From: Paramecium sonneborni | Lineage: Eukaryota > Ciliophora > Oligohymenophorea > Peniculida > Parameciidae | Length of the DNA: 64,000 nt | NCBI GenBank assembly: GCA_905182985.1 | Contig: CAJJDN010000133.1 | Span: forward strand, 249,731 to 313,730 | Reading direction: 5' to 3' | Shown here: positions 55,525 through 64,000 of the stretch, in pieces | Layout: every line of letters starts with the position of its first letter | How positions within the stretch are numbered: position 1 is the stretch's first letter | The notes under the pieces: generated by a model | What the model was told of the DNA's origin: nothing | Database searches by the model: none | The model's input: only the letters and a program-made list of their open reading frames with translations | Position numbers and translations under genes: made by a program

Positions 55525-58500
55525 ATGATATTAAATTAAACCAGATTATATGGAATTTTGGTTGATATTTCAGGATCAATGAAAGAATCTTATAAAAAAT
55601 TAGGACAACAGAACAAAACTTTTAATTCAACATAGGAGCTTGATCAAAATAAATTAAATTCTGTTTGGAACTTTATTTTAAAAGTAATACAAAATAATGA
55701 TTTGAAAAATGATTATATATTTTTGTCTGCTTTTGGATGTGAAAATGAAGTTGATGTTATTGATTTAATACCTTTTATTGCATCAATAATAAATACTTTA
55801 AAATTAATATCTTAAATAAAAGGTTTAAAAATATATAAAAAAAATAATGAAAAAGATTATTATACACTTTTGCACAATTTGGTAAGTGAAAATGGAGCAC
55901 CTAATTTACATAAATTTTATAAGATTATAAACTTAAAGGAAAACATTACATAATTTAAAGCTTAATTATTATATCATGAATTGAATAATAATAAATCATT
56001 ATTAAAAGCTTTTATTGAATAATTACCATCCTAAGTTAAAATAAACAATACTAAACATAAGATTGAAGCTTTTTTTGCGACTTCTTATAACAATCCTTTG
56101 AAGTAAATTATTTAAAGGTACATAACTTAATATGAGAGTCAGCTAGATAATTATATTTCTTATGATACTATTTTTTAAAAGATTGAAAAATGTTTAAATG
56201 TAGTTAAGCAAGAATTAATTTCATATAATAATAATGAAATATCCAAAATTCAATAAGAATTAGTAGCAATTATGAATAGTTTGAAAAATAATTAATAATT
56301 TCAAACTTCATAATAAAATCTAGAAAAATTAGAAAATATTTTATAATAATTGGCATCTATTTATAAAGAGATTTTAAATATTTTACATAAAAAGAGTTTC
56401 AATCCATAAAAAATAATTCAAGAATAAACAAATTTATAATAAATATCAATAAAATCTGTTAAAAGTTTAATAGAATTAATAGGAATAGGATAAGAGGGAT
56501 CCAAAATTAGAATAGATATTGAAGACTTAAATATATTTAAATAATTTGAAAGTATAGCTTATGGTGGAACTCCACTATATAAATGTTTGGAATTGACACT
56601 TAATAGTTAATTCTAATAATTTAATAATAAATTTTTATTTATAGTATCAGATGGAGATTCAACTGATGGTAATCCTATTGAAAAGGCAAACCAATTAAAA
56701 GCTTAAGGATTTACAATATTTAGTTATTATATTACTACATCGATGAAAATCACATAAAATTAATTATATTCTAGAATAGAATTGATTAAGGGTGATGGAG
56801 CTAAAGCAATGTTTGAAATGAGTTCAGAAAAATCTAATTTTGAATTTCCATTGAGATGTATAGAGAAATATACAAATATAAAATTATCAGAAGAAGGAAA
56901 GAGTAGATTATTTTTATAAGGTAATGATCCTTAATAATTCTAATAATTTTTTGATTATTTTGTTAAAATATCACAAGATAATGATAAATTGATTGAGATC
57001 ATTTGGAAAATAACATTAGAAAAATATATAAATTCTAGTGAAAAATTTGAAGCTAAATAATAAAATGGAGGATCATGTTATGCAAATGCAATAGCAGCTG
57101 CTTATTCAATAATATTATCATAAAAAAATTAAGATTATCCTGGGTTCTTTTTTATTCGAGAAATTTTAATTAATAAATATGGGATAAATGGAGCATATAC
57201 ATTTTAAGTAGTCCAACAAACTTGTGATTATTTTGGATTAAAATATCGTCAAATAAAATCTGTGAGTTAAATAAAATAAGTTTTACATTAAGGAAGACCA
57301 ATTATTGCAAGGTTTGAATTATGTGAGGATTAATGGGATGCTGATAATGATGATTAAATAGGATTTAATTAATTTTNTTTTAAATATTTTACATAAAAAG
57401 AGTTTCAATCCATAAAAAATAATTCAAGAATAAACAAATTTATAATAAATATCAATAAAATCTGTTAAAAGTTTAATAGAATTAATAGGAATAGGATAAG
57501 AGGGATCCAAAATTAGAATAGATATTGAAGACTTAAATATATTTAAATAATTTGAAAGTATAGCTTATGGTGGAACTCCACTATATAAATGTTTGGAATT
57601 GACACTTAATAGTTAATTCTAATAATTTAATAATAAATTTTTATTTATAGTATCAGATGGAGATTCAACTGATGGTAATCCTATTGAAAAGGCAAACCAA
57701 TTAAAAGCTTAAGGATTTACAATATTTAGTTATTATATTACTACATCGATGAAAATCACATAAAATTAATTATATTCTAGAATAGAATTGATTAAGGGTG
57801 ATGGAGCTAAAGCAATGTTTGAAATGAGTTCAGAAAAATCTAATTTTGAATTTCCATTGAGATGTATAGAGAAATATACAAATATAAAATTATCAGAAGA
57901 AGGAAAGAGTAGATTATTTTTATAAGGTAATGATCCTTAATAATTCTAATAATTTTTTGATTATTTTGTTAAAATATCACAAGATAATGATAAATTGATT
58001 GAGATCATTTGGAAAATAACATTAGAAAAATATATAAATTCTAGTGAAAAATTTGAAGCTAAATAATAAAATGGAGGATCATGTTATGCAAATGCAATAG
58101 CAGCTGCTTATTCAATAATATTATCATAAAAAAATTAAGATTATCCTGGGTTCTTTTTTATTCGAGAAATTTTAATTAATAAATATGGGATAAATGGAGC
58201 ATATACATTTTAAGTAGTCCAACAAACTTGTGATTATTTTGGATTAAAATATCGTCAAATAAAATCTGTGAGTTAAATAAAATAAGTTTTACATTAAGGA
58301 AGACCAATTATTGCAAGGTTTGAATTATGTGAGGATTAATGGGATGCTGATAATGATGATTAAATAGGATTTAATTAATTTTTTAGAAAAAATCCAACAG
58401 GAATTTTAGAGAATGTTGGACCATAATCAAATAAAAAAAAGAGTGGACATGTAGTTATTTTGAAAGATTATACTAATGATTATTATACATTTATAAATTC

Positions 58501-58843
58501 ATGGGGTATTGATTGGGGAGATAAAGGTTATTTTAGATTAAAAGATTTGAATGTTTTAAATATGGAGTTTATAGAAATATATTATGATTATAATGATTTA
58601 ACAGAAGTAGAGAAATAGATGTTTAAGAATAATGTAGGGATAGAAATAACAAATTTTTATTAGAATCATTTAAGTTGTTTAGGAAATATATAATATAGGT
58701 GTGTAAATTGTAATTCTAAATCAAAAATAAAAGAATATAAGGGAAATTATAATGAAGCAGAATGTCCAAAATGTAATAAGAGATTTTAACCGGAAGCTCT
58801 TGGTAAATTATTTGCTGATTATATATATAAGAAGAATAGATGA
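55525..58843 (+). CDS. vWA domain / papain-like protease / zinc-ribbon protein (split by assembly artefact)
   Basis: Intronless. Ignoring one copy of the duplicated block and the N gives 2313 nt, 770 aa, with no break. A vWA domain begins at once: metal-site motif DISGS at residue 14, its Thr in GGTPLY near 349 and its SDGDS Asp at 376. A coiled-coil region of over 200 residues lies between the first and second motifs, so the vWA fold carries a large insertion. A papain-type domain follows: Cys518 in GGSCYANA, His640 in GHVVIL, Asn656 in NSWG. The 16-residue His-Asn spacing equals papain's, so the triad looks active. The end has CVNC and CPKC pairs, a zinc ribbon. No signal peptide or propeptide is seen, so a cytosolic protease is likely. 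Substrate unknown. Confidence 0.85.
56372..57376. repeat. First copy of a 1005-nt duplicated block (assembly artefact)
   Basis: By eye identical to 57378-58382, separated by a single N at 57377. It covers the C-terminal half of the vWA domain and the first half of the protease domain. Two functional copies in tandem are unlikely because the break falls inside the protease and the identity looks complete. Confidence 0.9.
57378..58382. repeat. Second copy of the 1005-nt duplicated block
   Basis: It follows the N at 57377 and ends where unique sequence with the rest of the protease domain begins. Counting this copy or the first, but not both, restores one open frame. Confidence 0.9.
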
Positions 58844-58893
58844 TTGATAAATATAGAATAAATAATTAATATAAAAATATTATATATATAAAT

Positions 58894-61800
58894 TCAATGC
58901 TTACGTTTTTTTTAAGGACATTTATCAGCAGCTCCAATTTTAACCATTTTAATATTAGATAATTAGACAAGATATGAACCATCAGGTTGAGGATCAAAAG
59001 AATAGATATTAAATTCTGCAGAAGCAGGATAATAATGATCTTTATAAAAATCAAGTCTCATTTCATTTTATATTTAACTATATTAATAATATTTAAATAC
59101 CTTTTTAAGACTTAATACTTAATAACAAAGAGACCATTTTTGTCACTCTTTGTTTCAGCATTCAAATCAGTATAAGTAATACCATTCCATTATTTGAGTT
59201 TAACATTGACACCTTCTAAGCCTCTCCAATCTAATTAGTTATTACAATCAAATTCTGCCATTACTACACCACTAATTGATGAATATTAATAATATTTAGT
59301 AAGTTATCCTTAGAATTCTGGTGTTACTTCAGCTTCAGTAGATACTTTTACTATCTCACTATTTGGAGTTATATTAAATCTATGAGATGTTTATTTAAAT
59401 TTGGCTGTTTCTTATGTTATTACTAAACATTCAACTTTAGAATTACAATTCATTAACATATCCCATTCAACTTTATAATTACCTTTATTATCAGTATTTG
59501 TTTTTATATCAATAGGTCTATTGTCTTTACCAAATGCATCACATTACATAGAAACTGGAACATTTGATGGAGCTATCCCTCCTTAAGAAGTAACTTAACC
59601 ATCTATCTCAAAAGGTAAATAATCATCATAAGTTTATTTTGGAAACATTAATTCTGATTTATTATCATTTGTATGAAATGGTAATGTAACTTTATGAATT
59701 TATCCACTGCCATCTTAAAATTATTCAGTTAACTAATATTTTATTCCAAATTATAATTAATCATCTATTAATTACCATTTCCCATCAGATCCTGTTTTCG
59801 TTTCTAATTATTTTGTTACTGGATCTGATATTAATTTTACTAATACTCCTTATTACCCTTTACCTTTTGGACCTATTATTTCACCCCCAACTGTTAACTT
59901 TGTATTTGTAGGAGTCAATTCTTATTTTATTTTTATTGCAGGCAATTCAATCTCAGGACCTTTACATTCAAATTCTATTTTATCACTTTTTGTATCTTTA
60001 TATTTATCTGCTGATATATCTAATATAAAAGATCCATCAGTGTTTTTATAACAAGGTATTTATAAACTAAATTTACCATTTACATCAGATTTCCCAGTTA
60101 TTTTATTCTTTTCAGTTCCTTTTACAACTGGTTCTAATTATTCAACTGTTAAAGTAGATACAGGAGATGCTTTTCCTTATGGATCATTTAATGTTGATGA
60201 AACTGTTGCCTTTAAAATTATTCTATCTAATGCAGCATTTTATATTATTTCTTAATCTTTATTTGTTATTATTTCTATGTTAGCAGATTTGTATGTATTA
60301 AAATCTGGATGATTTATTTATATCACTGCCTTATAATTTTAATCTTGCACAGCACCAAAACTTAAAGAATACTTACCATTTAAATCAGATTTTGTTTTAA
60401 GTTAAGAAGCTAATGGATCTGAAGGACTTAATGTTATTTCTATGTCTGCATTCTATGCATTTTTAGTTATACCACTGCTGTCTGTTAATACACCTGATAC
60501 AGTTATTTGAACTTTCTTTGTAGACACCTATATTGCTTTTAGTTTTATATTCTTTTCACCACATGTAAATACTTATGGAGGCAATGGTGATTTAGGAAAT
60601 TAATCTGATTATATATCCATTTTTAAAGTTGTTGAAACACTATTATAACATTGAAAGGGTATTGAGAATTCTCCTTTAGGAGCAGATGTAAATTTATTAT
60701 ATAATTAACTATTTTCCATTTAGGGAATAGAACTTATTATTTCAACTTTAGCATTTTCTGCAGGTTTATTTTATGAGTCAACCAAAGATCCACTAATTGT
60801 ACAATCAATTACTACTCTCTTTAATGAAATATTTTGATTAATTTACAATTTTTCTTCTTTTCCCTTTAATTATAAATTAGTATTAGATGTTTAAAATTAT
60901 GGTGAAGCATCAACAGTAATTGTTGCATCATAAATAATATCTCTTAGTAGTTCAAATTTAAATGTGAATGTTCCATCATTTGAGCTTTTAATTTTGATTA
61001 ATTAATCAGTAAGTGGATCTTTTTATTTTAAAGATAGGCTCATTTGTATTTCAGGTAATTTATCTTCAAGTTTAGTTTCATCAATTAACTTACCACTTAT
61101 TGTATAAATAGTTGATTTGAATTTACTTTTAATAGTGATTCCATCAGCTTAGAAATTTGGAGGACTTAATTCAACTTTGAATCCATTATCTTAAATGATA
61201 TCTTTTGGTTTTATCAAACATTGAATTTTATCATCATGTTTTGCTAATACTTAAAATTAGACATCAATATTTCCATTTTTATCTGTTGTAAAATCTTTAT
61301 TAATAGGACCTTTTGAATCCTTGAAACCTTAACAACTCAAATTCATATTCACAGGTTATGTCAATGTTCCTTTTTCCATCTCTATTTTACCTTTTATATT
61401 TGCATTAACTAAATCAACATAATTTATATCCTTTAATGAAACTTTTTAATTATCACTTTAAACTGTAAAACTTTATTCTAATTTCTAATCTTATTTATTA
61501 ATATCTTAATATTTGATAATAGCTTTGTATTCTGTATTAGGATATATCTTAGGAACAGTTGCTAACCAAGTACCGTCACTTTAAGTTTTTGAAGTTATTG
61601 TAGAACTTTCTGGTTATGTTGAGATTGTTAATGGTAAATTTGCAACTGGTTTTCCATGAGGATCTACTACTTTACCTGCTAATATAGCTTTTATTTCTAT
61701 TTTTTATAATGTTAAACTTAAAGGATTTAATTCTATTTATGGTTAAGAACATTTAAATTTTGAACTTTTAACTTTTTATTCTTCAAATTAAGGTACATCA

Positions 61801-64000
61801 ATTTAGAATGCAACAATATATTCAAAATCTTTATAACATTCAAAATCGGCAATAAATGATCCTTTTTCATCATCTTTTATAGCTAAATTGTAGTATTTTG
61901 AATTCAACATTAATGGTTCCGATGAAGTCATTTTAATTGTAGCATTTGGAATAGGTTTCTTATTACTATCTAGAAGTATAGAATGTAATTTAGTCAGCAT
62001 AGTAATTCTATCCAATTCAAAGTTTTCAGTTAATGTAACAGATTATAAGCACTTTTCTTCAAATTACTTATCCTAAGCTTTGAACAAAGGATTAGAAACT
62101 GAGATTTAAAATTTTAGATTATATGCTTAAATAGCTTTAAAGTTAAATTAATATGAACCGTCTTTTCCAGTTTTAGTACTTAATTTAGATTATGTTTCTG
62201 TACTTTAATAATGTTTTTTATAGAATAAATATTATTCTATTAAATGTTTATTTTGTACATATATATCTTAAGGTGTAATAATTAAAACAACATCCGCATT
62301 TTCTATTGTTGAGATCACTTTAGTTTTATCACTAATCATTCCTTTTATTATAATGTCTACAGTGTTATAAGTAACTGGAATATTAGTACTAGCAGACCAA
62401 TTAGGTGCTTTTACTTCAACATTTATTTTTATAGGTTAAACAGAGGAAATTGGATTTTTTTAAGCTTATCCAGATTATCCTTATGTTCCTGATTATCCTG
62501 ATGGAACTGAAGCATTAGTGACTACACATTATAATGGTTTATCTGATCCAGATAATGTTTCTAATTCAACAGAATATGTTCCATCTTATTTAGTAATAGT
62601 TTCTACAACAATAGGTTTACCATCTCTCCCTTTAGAATCACATGTAATTACTAATGGAATAGGAACTGCTGCTTTTCCATCAGTAGGTGTTATTTTACCA
62701 GATAATTTGACTTTGACAAATCTTTAGTACCCAATTATTGGAAAAGTATAAGTTTATTCTTTATCTAGAGATGGCGTAAAATTAGAAGAAACTTCAGTCA
62801 ATTATTTATTATCATTCATGTATTCTATAGTAAATTTATAATTAGTTGAAGGAATAACTGTGAGATTGTCAATTTACCAATTACCATTAGCATCTGTAGT
62901 TAAATTAGGATTAGCAACAGTTAAAGTAGGATCAGATTTAAATTTAAGTGCTAATCCTTTCATAGGTTTTTAATCTACATCTATAACTTAACCCTTTATT
63001 GTAAGACGAGAAGTAGATTTAGATAAAGTAATTTAGGTTTTAATTAAATCCTAATTTTAACATTCTAATTAAGGTGTCTTATATGTGATTGGAATATATT
63101 ATTAAACTTAAAATACAAAGGTTGCTGTAAACTTTTAATCTTCATAACAAGCAAAAATACATTCAAATGTACCACTATTTAATATTAAATATAAAGTACT
63201 CTTATTTGCCAATTATTTCTTTATTATAAAGTGATTTATCATTCATTAGAGGAGTACTTTCAATTATTTTAATATTAGCATTTTAAATAGGAATTCCATT
63301 TGAATCTAATAATTTATCTTTTATTGTTATTTTTTTAATTTTCCTATCAAGAATAACATCAAATTTTAATTAGAATGGTTATTTTGAAGAAACATTGATA
63401 TTTTTAGGTGGAATAATTTAATCTACAAATCCTTTTGCTGTAACTGTTGCTTTAACTTATAAATTTTGATTTGAAGGAACAAAGATATGTACTTTAAATT
63501 TACCTTGAGCATCAGTTATTACTTTAACTGGTTATATACTGTCTATTATTGTAAATACTATTTCAGCACCAGAAACATATTAAACTAATTTAGATGAATC
63601 TGTTATAACTCCTGAAATCTAAAATAATAATATAAAATATAATATACTTCTAAATCACCAGAAGCATCTTGTAATTTAATTACACCTAAATCATGAGTAA
63701 ATTAATCTTTTTTAATATTTAAATCAAAATCTTAATCAAACTCTAAATTTTAACTGAGATATCCATTTTTTGTTAATTCTTCTTTTATATGTAATTTAGG
63801 AGTAGCTTTTAGATCATATATAATAGATATTTTTCCATCAGATCCACTAATTACATTATTTTCTTATAATTATTGATTTGAACCCAAATTGATTGCTGTT
63901 ACTTTCATTTTCGCTCCTGGCAATGGTTTTTAATTTTAATCTTAGACAATAGCAGATAAAATATATTTAAATTGACCAGGAGATAAATCAATTTTAACTG
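58894..64000 (-). CDS. Giant Ig-like (CarboxypepD_reg-type) repeat protein, 3' part
   Basis: The reading frame runs from beyond the right edge to TGA 58894-58896, with at least three introns (23 nt near 59075, 25 nt near 63205, 29 nt near 63630). The encoded >1600 residues are a series of modules of about 80-110 aa, each with patterns such as G-x-V-x-D, S-D-x-N-G-x-F/Y and G-x-Y, typical of transthyretin-like or carboxypeptidase-regulatory beta-sandwich repeats used in adhesins and surface proteins. Individual repeats are diverged. The C-terminus is a short basic tail (CPQKKRKH), not a membrane anchor. The N-terminus, with any signal peptide, lies outside the window. Extracellular or cell-surface function is inferred from the repeat type only. 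Confidence 0.75.

Noticed and set aside
62518..62727. Plus-strand 69-aa ORF
   Set aside because: Reverse complement of the repeat protein; its composition mirrors the beta-sandwich repeats on the other strand.

Overview
The window looks like macronuclear DNA of a Paramecium-like ciliate. Three things in the sequence point there. (1) Conserved proteins read through only if TAA and TAG are glutamine and TGA is the stop. (2) Introns are tiny, about 20-35 nt, and run GT...AG; for every gene model called here with moderate or high confidence, CDS length minus introns is a multiple of three. (3) The DNA is very AT-rich and genes are packed 30-250 bp apart on both strands. I cannot name a species. 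No telomere repeat, tRNA, rRNA, CRISPR array or transposon was recognised; I scanned by eye, without tools.

Layout. 0-11.2 kb: the 3' end of a coiled-coil gene, a Sec6/EXOC3-like exocyst subunit, and two tandem anoctamin (TMEM16) paralogues of almost equal length. 11.9-19.8 kb: the complete catalytic subunit of DNA polymerase epsilon, then a CNOT11-like subunit of the CCR4-NOT complex. 20-31 kb: a group with a ciliary flavour (a MORN-repeat protein, a PGP-repeat protein, coiled-coil proteins, a possible RIIa-like protein), a casein kinase 1 with a poly-Gln tail, and a stretch near 28 kb that I could not resolve. 31-41.6 kb: a Cys-rich protein, an ATG8-like protein, a cyclic-nucleotide phosphodiesterase, a heat shock factor with HSE-like palindromes in its promoter, a coiled-coil protein, an AGC kinase and a degraded or hard-to-model SLC44/CTL-like transporter. 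41.6-48.5 kb: two related small coiled-coil genes, a cyclic-nucleotide-binding protein and an unknown protein. 48.6-54.8 kb: unknown coiled-coil and low-complexity proteins and a short RIB43A-like protein. 55.5-58.8 kb: a protein combining a vWA domain, a papain-like protease and a zinc ribbon. 58.9-64 kb: the 3' part of a giant Ig-like repeat protein running off the window.

Two single N bases (42817 and 57377) are each flanked by two copies of the same block, 1227 nt and 1005 nt. These are almost certainly contig ends joined without merging their overlap. The second splits the vWA-protease gene, which is open and in frame when one copy and the N are ignored.

Functional threads: cyclic-nucleotide signalling (phosphodiesterase, AGC kinase, cyclic-nucleotide-binding protein within 13 kb), axoneme and basal body proteins, DNA replication and mRNA decay side by side, and stress/autophagy (HSF, ATG8). 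Ciliate genes are normally transcribed singly, so proximity is not proof of co-function. The most unusual item is the vWA/papain-like/zinc-ribbon protein.
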